Source: Croceibacterium mercuriale
GTDB lineage: Bacteria > Pseudomonadota > Alphaproteobacteria > Sphingomonadales > Sphingomonadaceae
NCBI RefSeq assembly: GCF_000802385.1
Contig: NZ_JTDN01000001.1
Location: 1,185,501-1,249,500, forward strand
Direction: 5' to 3'
DNA: 64,000 nucleotides
Shown here one piece after another: positions 55,248 through 63,173 of the stretch. The notes beneath the pieces are model-generated. The model saw nothing but the letters and a program-made list of their open reading frames with translations, was not told where the DNA came from and searched no databases. A program made the position numbers and the translations under genes. Each line of letters begins with the position of its first letter. The stretch's first letter is position 1.

Positions 55248-55278
55248 GGCATGGCCGCACGATGCGTGCGGCCATGCC
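55248..55278. terminator. Long hairpin between the mini zinc protein and icd
   Basis: A perfect 13-bp stem GGCATGGCCGCAC/GTGCGGCCATGCC with a GATGC loop lies between two convergent genes. No T-run follows on either strand, so it may work as a structural 3' end for both. Confidence 0.6.
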
Positions 55279-55293
55279 CCCGGTTGAGCGGGC

Positions 55294-56517
55294 TCAGGCC
55301 CAGCTCGCCATTTCCGTCTCGAGGTTGTTCACGATCGCCTCAAAGAACTTCTCGGTCGTCAGCCACGCCTGCTCCGGACCGATCAGCAGCGCCAGATCCT
55401 TGGTCATCTTGCCGCTTTCGACGGTTTCGATGCACACGCGCTCCAGCGTCTCGGCGAACCGGACCACGTCGGGCGTGTTGTCGAACCGGCCGCGGTAGAT
55501 CAGCCCCCGGGTCCAGGCGAAGATGCTGGCGATCGGGTTCGTGCTGGTGGCCTTGCCCTGCTCATGCTGGCGGAAGTGGCGCGTCACGGTACCGTGGGCA
55601 GCCTCGGCCTCCACGGTCTTGCCGTCCGGCGTCATCAGCACGGAGGTCATCAGGCCGAGCGAGCCGAAGCCCTGTGCGACCTGATCGGACTGCACGTCAC
55701 CGTCATAGTTCTTGCACGCCCACACGAACTTGCCGTTCCACTTCAGCGCCGATGCGACCATGTCGTCGATCAGGCGATGCTCGTAGACGATGCCAGCTTC
55801 CTTGAACTTTTCCGCGAACCCTTCGGTCGCGAACACTTCCGCGAACAGATCCTTGAAACGGCCATCATACTTCTTGAGGATGGTGTTCTTGGTGGACAGG
55901 TACACCGGCCAGCCGCGGTTGAGGCCGTAGTTGAAGCTGGCACGGGCGAAGTCGCGGATGGAATCGTCCAGGTTGTACATCGCCAGTGCGACGCCGGGGG
56001 CCTTGAACTGGTAGACCTCCTTGTCGATCACCTGGCCATCCTCACCCTCGAACACCAGGCGCAGCGTGCCGGCGCTGGGCACCAGGAAATCGGTGGCGCG
56101 GTACTGGTCGCCGAAGGCATGGCGGCCGACCACGATGGGATCGGTCCAGCCGGGGATCAGCCGCGGCACGTTCTGGATCACGATCGGCTCACGGAAGATC
56201 GTGCCGCCCAGGATGTTGCGGATCGTGCCGTTCGGCGACCGGTACATCTCGTGCAGGTTGAACTCTTCGACGCGCGCCTCGTCCGGCGTGATGGTGGCGC
56301 ACTTCACGCCCACGCCATACTGCTTGATGGCCTCGGCGGAATCGATGGTGATCTGGTCGCGCGTCTCGTCGCGCTTCTCCATGCCGAGATCGTAGTACTT
56401 CAGATCGATATCGAGATAGGGCAGGATCAGCCGCTCGCGGATCCACTGCCAGATGATGCGCGTCATCTCGTCGCCGTCGATCTCCACGACGGGGGTTGCG
56501 ACCTTGATCTTCGCCAT
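55294..56517 (-). CDS. icd: NADP-dependent isocitrate dehydrogenase (homodimeric, eukaryote-like type)
   Basis: Icd (407 aa) makes 2-oxoglutarate, CO2 and NADPH in the TCA cycle. It is the 400-residue dimeric type seen in alphaproteobacteria and mitochondria rather than the E. coli form. It begins [20 protein letters not shown], has the substrate loop [20 protein letters not shown] and ends with the coenzyme segment [16 protein letters not shown]. The ATG at 56517 has AGGA about 9 nt upstream; an ATG three codons earlier has no room for a ribosome site. Confidence 0.97.
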   Translation of the reverse strand: MAKIKVATPVVEIDGDEMTRIIWQWIRERLILPYLDIDLKYYDLGMEKRDETRDQITIDSAEAIKQYGVGVKCATITPDEARVEEFNLHEMYRSPNGTIRNILGGTIFREPIVIQNVPRLIPGWTDPIVVGRHAFGDQYRATDFLVPSAGTLRLVFEGEDGQVIDKEVYQFKAPGVALAMYNLDDSIRDFARASFNYGLNRGWPVYLSTKNTILKKYDGRFKDLFAEVFATEGFAEKFKEAGIVYEHRLIDDMVASALKWNGKFVWACKNYDGDVQSDQVAQGFGSLGLMTSVLMTPDGKTVEAEAAHGTVTRHFRQHEQGKATSTNPIASIFAWTRGLIYRGRFDNTPDVVRFAETLERVCIETVESGKMTKDLALLIGPEQAWLTTEKFFEAIVNNLETEMASWA

Positions 56518-56617
56518 GCGGTTCATCCTGTCTGCTGCGGGTAGGTTCTAGCGCGGGTCCTTACGGAGCCGTTTGCGCCAAGGCAAGGAGCGGGCAGGCA
56601 GCAGGCGATGGCGCAAG

Positions 56618-56651
56618 AAAAAACCCCGCGATCCGGTCCGGATCGGCGGGG
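56618..56651 (-). terminator. Terminator after tRNA-Val
   Basis: On the minus strand, GCCCCGCC-GATCCG pairs with CGGATC-GCGGGG (one bulge) and is followed by six T residues. It lies just downstream of tRNA-Val. Read from the plus strand the stem also ends in TTTT. Confidence 0.75.
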
Positions 56652-56662
56652 CTTTTGCGCGA

Positions 56663-56737
56663 TGGTGGGCGTAGCAAGGATTGAACTTGCGACCCCTACG
56701 ATGTCAACATAGTGCTCTACCACTGAGCTATACGCCC
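56663..56737 (-). tRNA. tRNA-Val(GAC)
   Basis: The cloverleaf is complete: acceptor GGGCGTA/TACGCCC, D arm GCTC/GAGC, anticodon stem CTATG/CGTAG with loop TTGACAT, and T arm GCAAG/CTTGC. The anticodon is GAC, reading GTC and GTT. The discriminator is A and CCA is encoded. Confidence 0.96.
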
Positions 56738-56824
56738 GCACCATCGTGGTTGCACCGATGCGTCAGCACCGGGGCAGGCGGCGCGATTAGCGCCCCCTGC
56801 GCATCAAGGCAAGAGGCTTTCCTG

Positions 56825-57208
56825 CTAACATGACATGCTGGGCACATCCTGCGCGAACAGCCGCTCGATCTCGCTCACCAGCGCCTTCAGATGGAATGGC
56901 TTGGACAACATCCGGGCAGGCTGCCCGCGCCCGTCCTGCAGCGCCAAGCTGACCGCGGCAAAGCCGGTAATGAACATCACCCGGGTCAGCGGGCTGATCC
57001 GCGCGCATTGCTGCGCCAGTTCGATCCCGTCCATTTCCGGCATGACGATGTCCGACAGCAGCAGATCGTATCCGCCCTCCTGCAGCAGCGGCACCGCCGC
57101 TGTGCCGCGATCGACGGCATCCACATGGTAGCCCGCTAGGCTGAGCGCACGAGTCAGGTAATGCCGCATCGCGGTGTCATCCTCCGCCAGCAGGATGCGC
57201 ATGGTCAT
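56825..57208 (-). CDS. cpdR: Response regulator CpdR
   Basis: This 127-aa single receiver starts MTMRILLAEDDTAMRHYLTR. It keeps the CpdR signature SDIVMPEMDGIELAQQ with phosphoacceptor Asp53, and VMFITGFAAVSL then LSKPFHLKALV with Lys103. In Caulobacter unphosphorylated CpdR primes the ClpXP protease for cell-cycle substrates. Its usual neighbour, an N-formylglutamate amidohydrolase, is present here in divergent orientation. Confidence 0.92.
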   Translation of the reverse strand: MTMRILLAEDDTAMRHYLTRALSLAGYHVDAVDRGTAAVPLLQEGGYDLLLSDIVMPEMDGIELAQQCARISPLTRVMFITGFAAVSLALQDGRGQPARMLSKPFHLKALVSEIERLFAQDVPSMSC

Positions 57209-57328
57209 GGGCGAGCACTCCGGGATTGTGGCATGTGACCAGACCCATGGCACGGACAGGTTGACGGTTCCTTATCAGAGGGTGCTGACCCTTTGACTTG
57301 GCTGCCGATCGCCGCCAGCGTGTGACGG

Positions 57329-58273
57329 ATGACCGGTACCCCGCCGGCAACCGGCGAGTCGCCGTGTGCCGAACTCCCGCCTGCAACCATTCCCGGCATG
57401 GAGGGACAACCTTCCTTCACGCTGGACATGCCGGCTGGCCTGCCGTTGCCGGTGCTGATCGCGGTGCCGCATGCCGGGCGCCTGTATCCGCCGGAACTTA
57501 CCGCGCGCATGCGCCTGCCGGTTGTGGCAAGCATACGGCTGGAAGACCGGCTGGTGGATCTGGTCGGGCGTGCCGTCGCGCGGCGCACCGGTGCAGCCCT
57601 GCTGGTCGCGCAGGCGCCCCGCGCCATGATCGACCTCAATCGCGGCCCTGCCGACATGGACTGGGACATGGTCACGCGTCCCTGGCCTGCACGACCGCAG
57701 CACGTGACCAGCAGTCGTGCCCGCAGCGGGCTCGGGTTGATCCCGCGCCGACTCTCGGGCGTGGGAGAACTGTGGCGCGAACAGGTGGCACCGTGGGAAC
57801 TGGAGGAGCGGCTGGCGCGGGTGCATCGCCCTTACCACCAGGCGCTGAACGACGCCCTTGCCTGCCTGCGCGCGCAATGGGGTGCGGTGCTGTTGCTGGA
57901 CCTGCACTCCATGCCGCCCCTCGGCTCGCGCGGGCTCTCGATTGCAGCTGCCTGCGTGATCGGGGATCGGTTCGGCGTGACCTGTGCACCGGATTTGGCT
58001 GCAGCGGCGATTGGGCAGATGGCGGCGTATGGCCGGCAGCCTGCACACAACCGACCCTATGCCGGCGGCTATGTGCTGGACCGGCATGGTGCGCCGGGTC
58101 GCCACACGCATGCGTTGCAACTGGAACTGTGCCGCACGCTGTATCTGGACAGCCATCTGCAGGATGCCGGGCCAGGACTGTCGCGCACCATCGACGAGGT
58201 GGCCGGGCTAGTGCAGCGGCTCGCGGCCGAGCTGACGTCATCCGCATCCGCCATGCCCATGGCGGCAGAGTAG
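57329..58273 (+). CDS. N-formylglutamate amidohydrolase family protein
   Basis: This 314-aa protein belongs to the FGase (HutG-type) family. IAVPHAGRLYPPEL near residue 44 and LLLDLHSMPP supply metal-ligand histidines, and IDLNRGPADMDWDM is conserved. The family hydrolyses N-formylglutamate at the end of histidine breakdown, but no other hut gene is nearby. A second ATG at 57398 (MEGQPSF) may be the true start, since the first 23 residues look unconserved. It is divergent from cpdR. Confidence 0.87.
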   Translation: MTGTPPATGESPCAELPPATIPGMEGQPSFTLDMPAGLPLPVLIAVPHAGRLYPPELTARMRLPVVASIRLEDRLVDLVGRAVARRTGAALLVAQAPRAMIDLNRGPADMDWDMVTRPWPARPQHVTSSRARSGLGLIPRRLSGVGELWREQVAPWELEERLARVHRPYHQALNDALACLRAQWGAVLLLDLHSMPPLGSRGLSIAAACVIGDRFGVTCAPDLAAAAIGQMAAYGRQPAHNRPYAGGYVLDRHGAPGRHTHALQLELCRTLYLDSHLQDAGPGLSRTIDEVAGLVQRLAAELTSSASAMPMAAE

Positions 58274-58283
58274 GCCCCACAAG

Positions 58284-58398
58284 AAAAAACCACCTCGTGC
58301 AGATGCACGAGGTGGCCAAGGTTCAGGGAGGAGGCACGTCACAGGCCGGAGCCTGTGGTGCCTGTCCGATCGGGCCATGAGGGGAGCGCCGATCAGAC
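58284..58398 (-). ncRNA. Candidate small RNA with CCUCCUCCC-type motif
   Basis: A stand-alone transcription unit of about 115 nt can be drawn on the minus strand. It has a promoter at 58432-58405, then a hairpin GATCGG/CCGATC (58368-58394) and a hairpin GGCAC-CACAGG/CCTGTG-GTGCC (58333-58362). An unpaired TCCTCCCT follows (the motif CCTCCTCCCT spans 58334-58325). A terminator CCACCTCGTGCA/TGCACGAGGTGG (58290-58315) ends in six T residues (58289-58284). Exposed CCUCCUCCC motifs define the cuckoo and CcsR-like sRNAs of alphaproteobacteria, which can pair with ribosome sites. Membership is inferred. Confidence 0.62.
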
Positions 58399-58404
58399 AA
58401 TGGG

Positions 58405-58432
58405 AAAATAGGCTGCTGCGAACCTAATGCAA
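58405..58432 (-). promoter_or_regulatory. Promoter of the candidate sRNA
   Basis: On the minus strand TTGCAT (58432-58427), 16 nt and TATTTT (58410-58405) give a good sigma-70 type promoter. It points away from the sapC stop, so the RNA need not come from sapC read-through. Confidence 0.5.
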
Positions 58433-58503
58433 GACCCGGGTGGCGCTTATTTTGCAGGTGCAGCAACGCACCTGCCGCACAAGCGCCACGCCTTGTCGGC
58501 CAA

Positions 58504-59328
58504 TCAGTTGCCCGGCAGCGAAGCCGCCGCTTCATCCAGCGATGCCCCGCCATTGCCGCTGGCGGAGGCACCCGGGCCCTTGCCCATCGCAGTTTGCCGG
58601 GCGAAGATCACGCGCATCAGGTCGAGCGACAGGATCTGCGCGTAGAGCAGCGGCAGCAGGCCGTTCTCGTTCCACTTGCGCAGCTGATCGCCTCGCAGCT
58701 CCTTCAGCTTCTCCTGGTTGATCATGCGGAAGCCACGATAGATGTACGGCTGCCCGTTCGGCTCGTCGTTGCGCTGGATCGACACTTCGCCGTCCATCAG
58801 CAGGCCGGCCTTCTCGATCTCGGACACGAAGGCCTGCGTGCGCAGCCCGGCTTCCTCGAACCGCTCGCAGAACTGCAGCAGGGCCTGCGTGTGCGGGCTG
58901 GGCTGGTCATCCGCGAACAGCTCGTTGCCTTCGTCCGACTGGCCGACCAGGTCGCTGGTCGGATCGAAGCACAGCGAGAGATTGTCCGAATTGCGGTCCA
59001 GCTTGGCCAGCAGGAACGGATAGCGGCGGATGTAGGCGGGGACGTAGAAATCCTCGGTCGCCTTGCCGTCCTGGTCGAAGAACACGTTGATGCCTTCGTT
59101 CAGGCCCATCAGCGCCAGCGGCACCGGATTGTCGCCGGCGGAGAACACGATGGGAAAGTGGCGCTGCGCCTGGGCAAACTCATCGACAGTAATCGGGATG
59201 GCATGCTGGCCGGCGGCCCAGCCGGCGCGATCCACGCTGCGCGCACGCCAGCCGGCATGATCGCGGCTGTTGAGGGGCATCAGATCCTTGTAGAACAGGG
59301 GCAGATTGGCTTGCGGCGCGCTGGCCAT
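58504..59328 (-). CDS. SapC family protein
   Basis: This 274-aa protein belongs to the SapC family (named from Campylobacter S-layer loci), common in sphingomonads and Caulobacter. Conserved blocks are LMPLNSRDHAGW, HFPIVFSAGDNPVPLALMGL and YVPAYIRRYPFLL. There is no signal peptide. Its role is unknown and no S-layer or type I secretion gene is near. It stands alone, with a candidate sRNA downstream on the same strand. Confidence 0.87.
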   Translation of the reverse strand: MASAPQANLPLFYKDLMPLNSRDHAGWRARSVDRAGWAAGQHAIPITVDEFAQAQRHFPIVFSAGDNPVPLALMGLNEGINVFFDQDGKATEDFYVPAYIRRYPFLLAKLDRNSDNLSLCFDPTSDLVGQSDEGNELFADDQPSPHTQALLQFCERFEEAGLRTQAFVSEIEKAGLLMDGEVSIQRNDEPNGQPYIYRGFRMINQEKLKELRGDQLRKWNENGLLPLLYAQILSLDLMRVIFARQTAMGKGPGASASGNGGASLDEAAASLPGN

Positions 59329-59403
59329 GGTCGAACTCTCCGGTAACTAGCGTGGGCTCAGCTTCGCGAAGGTTCCCCCCTCCGCAGAAATTGAGCGGGT
59401 GCC

Positions 59404-60876
59404 TTAATCGCCGCCGTAAGCCGGTGCAAGCGCGCTACGCGATGCTGCGGGGGTCGGCAGGAGCTTGCCGGGATTGAGCAGGCCGCGTGGGTCAAGCGCC
59501 TGCTTGATCGCCCACATCATCGTCAGTTGCACAGGATCGGCCAGGCGAACCAGTTCGTCCGCCTTCAATTGGCCAATTCCGTGTTCGGCACTGATCGTGC
59601 CGCCCCATTCCGTCACAAGATCGTGCACGAACGCACTGATCTGCTTGCCTTCCTCACGCTCCCACGCTGCACGCTCGCTGCCCGGTGGAGCGATCACATG
59701 GTAATGCACGTTTCCGTCCCCCAGATGACCGAAGGCGATGGCGGTCGTGCCGGGGAAGCGTTGCTCTGTCAGCGGCACGGCGTGTTCCACGAAGCTTGCC
59801 ATGCGTGCCACCGGCACGGCGATGTCGTGCTGCATGGCCGGGCCGATCGCCCGCTCGGATGCGCTGATCTCCTCCCGCAAGGTCCAGAACTGTTCCGCCT
59901 GCGTCTCGTTGACAGCGACCGTGGCATCCTCGATCAGTCCCGCTTCGAACCCCTGCTCCAGCAACGCCTGTGCCAGGTCGGGCAGCGCATCGGCACGGGG
60001 CTGGTCCGCGGCCAGTTCGATCAGGGCATACCAGGCATGGTCCTGCCCCAGCGGACTGCGGGTGCCCGGGACATGGGCCAGCACCGCATGGTGGCTGTGG
60101 AGCGGCAGCACCTCGAACGCCTCCAGCACCTCGCCCGCCAAGGTGTCGGCCATCAGCAGCAGCTCCCGCGCGGCGGCGACCGAGCCCAGGCCCACCCACA
60201 ACACCTGCCTGGCCGCCACCGCCGGCAGCAGGCGCAAGGTGGCGGCGGTGATGATGCCCAGCGTGCCTTCCGATCCGATCAGCACCTGCTTCAGGTCGAA
60301 TCCGCGATTGTCCTTCTTCAGCGGGGTCAGGGTATCGAACACGGACCCGTCCGCCAGCACGGCCTGTAGCCCGAGCACCTGTGCGCGCATGGATCCATGC
60401 CGCAACACCTGCGTGCCCCCCGCATTGGTGGAGACGAGGCCGCCGATCGTCGCCGATCCCTTGCCGCCCAGTGTCAGGGGGAAGCGCAGGCCCTGTGCCT
60501 CGGCCGCATCATGCAGCGTCTGCAGCACGACGCCGGCCTCGCAGGTCACCTCCCGCGCGCCGGCATCCAGGCGCGTGATCGCGTTCATGCGCCGAAGCGA
60601 CAGCAACACAGCGGTGCCGGTGGCATCCGGCGTTGCCCCGCCCGACATTCCGCTGTTGCCACCCTGCGGCACGATCGGCACGCCGTGTTCGGCACACAGC
60701 CGCATCAGCGCGGCCACCTCTGCGGCGCTGGCAGGGGACGCGAGTGCCATCGCCTGCCCGGTGTAGCGGCCACGCCAGTCGGTCAGCCAAGATTGCATCA
60801 GCTCGGGGTCGCGGGTCAGTCCGCGCGGCCCAAGCAGGTCCGCTGCGGCGGACAGGAAGGCGGTGATGTCGGCCAT
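59404..60876 (-). CDS. FAD-linked D-2-hydroxyacid dehydrogenase (D-lactate/D-2-hydroxyglutarate type)
   Basis: This 490-aa VAO/PCMH flavoenzyme has the FAD-binding block PIVPQGGNSGMSGGATPD and the conserved GGLVSTNAGGTQVLRHG. It has the C-terminal FAD-oxidase domain with AFGHLGDGNVHYHVIAP and SAEHGIGQLK. It most resembles D-2-hydroxyglutarate and D-lactate dehydrogenases that pass electrons to ETF or cytochrome c. The substrate is not decided by the sequence. The ATG at 60876 is chosen over one 21 codons upstream. Confidence 0.85.
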   Translation of the reverse strand: MADITAFLSAAADLLGPRGLTRDPELMQSWLTDWRGRYTGQAMALASPASAAEVAALMRLCAEHGVPIVPQGGNSGMSGGATPDATGTAVLLSLRRMNAITRLDAGAREVTCEAGVVLQTLHDAAEAQGLRFPLTLGGKGSATIGGLVSTNAGGTQVLRHGSMRAQVLGLQAVLADGSVFDTLTPLKKDNRGFDLKQVLIGSEGTLGIITAATLRLLPAVAARQVLWVGLGSVAAARELLLMADTLAGEVLEAFEVLPLHSHHAVLAHVPGTRSPLGQDHAWYALIELAADQPRADALPDLAQALLEQGFEAGLIEDATVAVNETQAEQFWTLREEISASERAIGPAMQHDIAVPVARMASFVEHAVPLTEQRFPGTTAIAFGHLGDGNVHYHVIAPPGSERAAWEREEGKQISAFVHDLVTEWGGTISAEHGIGQLKADELVRLADPVQLTMMWAIKQALDPRGLLNPGKLLPTPAASRSALAPAYGGD

Positions 60877-61047
60877 GGTCGATCCATGCCATGCACAGCT
60901 TCGATTGCAAGGCACATGCCCGATGGTCCCGATCGACACGCCGTTCCTCCAGCGAGTTCAGGCGGTATTCAACCGGCCGGATTAGATCTGCCGCCGAAAC
61001 GCTGCCCATGGCAGCTGACGGAGCAACCGGGTGCGCCTCACCAGCCG

Positions 61048-61533
61048 ATGAACAGTCCCCTCCTCTTCGTCACGGCTCCGCTTGCCGCGCTGCTGCTGCC
61101 TGTCACGGCCGACCGGCCGTCCACAGTGCTATCCGACGCGGTAGAGGATGCGGTCGGGGGTGCCCCGGCCAGCCAGGTTCGCATCGAACGTCGGGTGATC
61201 ATCCGGGTCGGCCCGAGCGCACCCGTCCGTCAGCCGCGAACTCCGGTGTCCCGGCGGGTCGTGCAGCAGCCGGCAGGCAATTGCGTGACGGTGGGCGCAA
61301 TTGGCGGGGTCGAGCCCACGCGCGACAACCGGCTGCTGCTGTTCATGCGTGACCAGCGCCTGCTCGCGGCGGAGCTGACGGATGGCTGTCGTGCCGCACA
61401 TTTTTATGCCGGTTTTTACATGGAAAACAGCGATGATGGGCAGTTGTGTGTGGGCCGCGACCATCTGCATGCCCGCGATGGCTCGGATTGCCAGGTAACC
61501 AGCCTGCAACGACTTGTCGCTGCCCCACGCTGA
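61048..61533 (+). CDS. Small secreted protein of unknown function
   Basis: This 161-aa protein has a hydrophobic signal-like start (MNSPLLFVTAPLAALLLPVT). The soluble part has four cysteines (GNCVTV, DGCRAAH, QLCVGRD and SDCQVTS), probably two disulfides in the periplasm. The middle segment RRVIIRVGP is basic. I recognise no domain. It stands alone, divergent from the FAD-linked dehydrogenase, and precedes the rhlE-like helicase gene. Confidence 0.6.
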   Translation: MNSPLLFVTAPLAALLLPVTADRPSTVLSDAVEDAVGGAPASQVRIERRVIIRVGPSAPVRQPRTPVSRRVVQQPAGNCVTVGAIGGVEPTRDNRLLLFMRDQRLLAAELTDGCRAAHFYAGFYMENSDDGQLCVGRDHLHARDGSDCQVTSLQRLVAAPR

Positions 61534-61676
61534 GCCCACGGTCGACCCGGAAAAACTTGACTGTTTCCGGATCCTGTGCATAGGCGCAGCGTGACCGTTG
61601 CCTTTTGACCGGGCGACAATTTACCCGCCGGCGATCCATTGGGAAACCGGCCGCCATACCGGACATTCTTGCCCTC

Positions 61677-63116
61677 ATGACCTTTGCCGATCTCGGCCTT
61701 TCCGACGAACTCCTGCGCGCCGTGGAAACGGCCGGCTATACAGAGCCGACGCCAATCCAGGCGCAGGCCATTCCCCAGGTCCATATGATGAAGGACCTGA
61801 TCGCGGTGGCGCAGACCGGAACGGGCAAGACCGCCAGCTTCGTGCTGCCGATGATCGACATCCTCAGTCATGGCCGTCGTCGGGCGCGCATGCCCCGTTC
61901 GCTGATCCTGGAGCCCACGCGCGAGCTGGCGATGCAGGTGGCGGAGAATTTCGAGAAGTACGGCGCGAACCACGACCTGAAGCTCGCCCTGCTGATCGGC
62001 GGCGTGCAGATGGGTGATCAGGTCAGGGCGCTGGATGAAGGCGTCGACGTACTGATCGCGACGCCAGGCCGGCTGATGGATTTGTTCGAACGCGGCAAGA
62101 TCCTGCTGACCGGGTGCGAGCTGCTGGTGATCGACGAGGCGGACCGGATGCTCGACATGGGGTTCATCCCCGATATTGAATTCATCTGCGAGAAACTGCC
62201 GACCACGCGGCAGACGCTGCTGTTCTCGGCCACCATGCCCGGGCCGATCAAGAAGCTGGCCGACCGTTTCCTGACCAGCCCAAAATATATCGAGGTTGCG
62301 CGTCCGGCGACCGCCAACATCAACATCACGCAGTTCAAGGTGGCGGTCACCGCGCGCAAGAAGCAGGATGTGCTGCGCAGCCTGCTGCTGAAGGAAGATG
62401 TGCAGACCGGCATCATTTTCGCGAACCGCAAGACGACCGTGCGCGACCTGAACAAGAACCTGCGCCGGCTTGGCTTTGCCAGCGGGGAGATCCATGGCGA
62501 CATGGACCAGGCGAGCCGCATGGCGGAGCTCGCCCTGTTCAAGGCCGGCAAGATCAATCTGCTGGTCGCCAGCGACGTCGCCGCGCGCGGGCTGGACATC
62601 AAGGGTGTCAGCCATGTGTTCAACTACGACACGCCATGGCACCCGGACGATTACATCCACCGCATCGGCCGCACCGGTCGCGCTGGCGCCACGGGTCGTG
62701 CCTTTACCTTCGTCGCTGGCGAGGATGCGGAAGCGATCGCCAACGTCGAGAAGCTGACCGGCCTGAAGATCCCGGTCTTCACGCTGGACGACGCGGCGGA
62801 ACAGGTCGAGACAGCCCCTGCCCTGCCGGCGGCGCCTGCCGAGGTCGAGAAGCCCGCCCGCGAGGACCGCCCGCGCAGGAGCGAGGGACGGACGCGCCGG
62901 GGCGAACAGCGCCGCGACCAGCCCCGGAAGGCGGAAGCCGCAGCCGAGGAACGCATCCGGCCGGAGCCGCCGCAAGAAGCGCCACGTGCCCCTGCCCCGG
63001 AACGCAGCCAGCGGGTGGAACCGGCCCCGCGCCGCCATTACCCGGCCGACCCGCCGAGCCTGCCGGGCGAGTGGAACGGACCGGTGCCTGGATTTCTGGG
63101 CATATCTGCTCTCTGA
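61677..63116 (+). CDS. DEAD-box RNA helicase, RhlE type
   Basis: This 479-aa helicase has every DEAD-box motif: Q motif (EPTPIQAQAIP), motif I (AQTGTGKT), Ia (PTRELA), II (VIDEADRML), III (SATMP), V (SDVAARGLDI) and VI (HRIGRTGRAG). The tail from residue 370 is rich in Arg, Glu, Pro and Ala and likely binds RNA nonspecifically, as in RhlE and SrmB-like proteins. It may help ribosome assembly or RNA decay. The ATG at 61677 gives the family N-terminus FADLGLSDELL. Confidence 0.92.
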   Translation: MTFADLGLSDELLRAVETAGYTEPTPIQAQAIPQVHMMKDLIAVAQTGTGKTASFVLPMIDILSHGRRRARMPRSLILEPTRELAMQVAENFEKYGANHDLKLALLIGGVQMGDQVRALDEGVDVLIATPGRLMDLFERGKILLTGCELLVIDEADRMLDMGFIPDIEFICEKLPTTRQTLLFSATMPGPIKKLADRFLTSPKYIEVARPATANINITQFKVAVTARKKQDVLRSLLLKEDVQTGIIFANRKTTVRDLNKNLRRLGFASGEIHGDMDQASRMAELALFKAGKINLLVASDVAARGLDIKGVSHVFNYDTPWHPDDYIHRIGRTGRAGATGRAFTFVAGEDAEAIANVEKLTGLKIPVFTLDDAAEQVETAPALPAAPAEVEKPAREDRPRRSEGRTRRGEQRRDQPRKAEAAAEERIRPEPPQEAPRAPAPERSQRVEPAPRRHYPADPPSLPGEWNGPVPGFLGISAL

Positions 63117-63129
63117 TTGTCAGGGCGTC

Positions 63130-63156
63130 CTGATCGGCAGTGATGCTGCCGATCAG
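63130..63156. terminator. Hairpin between the helicase gene and uvrD
   Basis: A perfect 11-bp stem CTGATCGGCAG/CTGCCGATCAG with loop TGATG lies between the two convergent genes. It has no T-run. Confidence 0.55.
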
Positions 63157-63173
63157 CCATCGCCACGCCGAGA

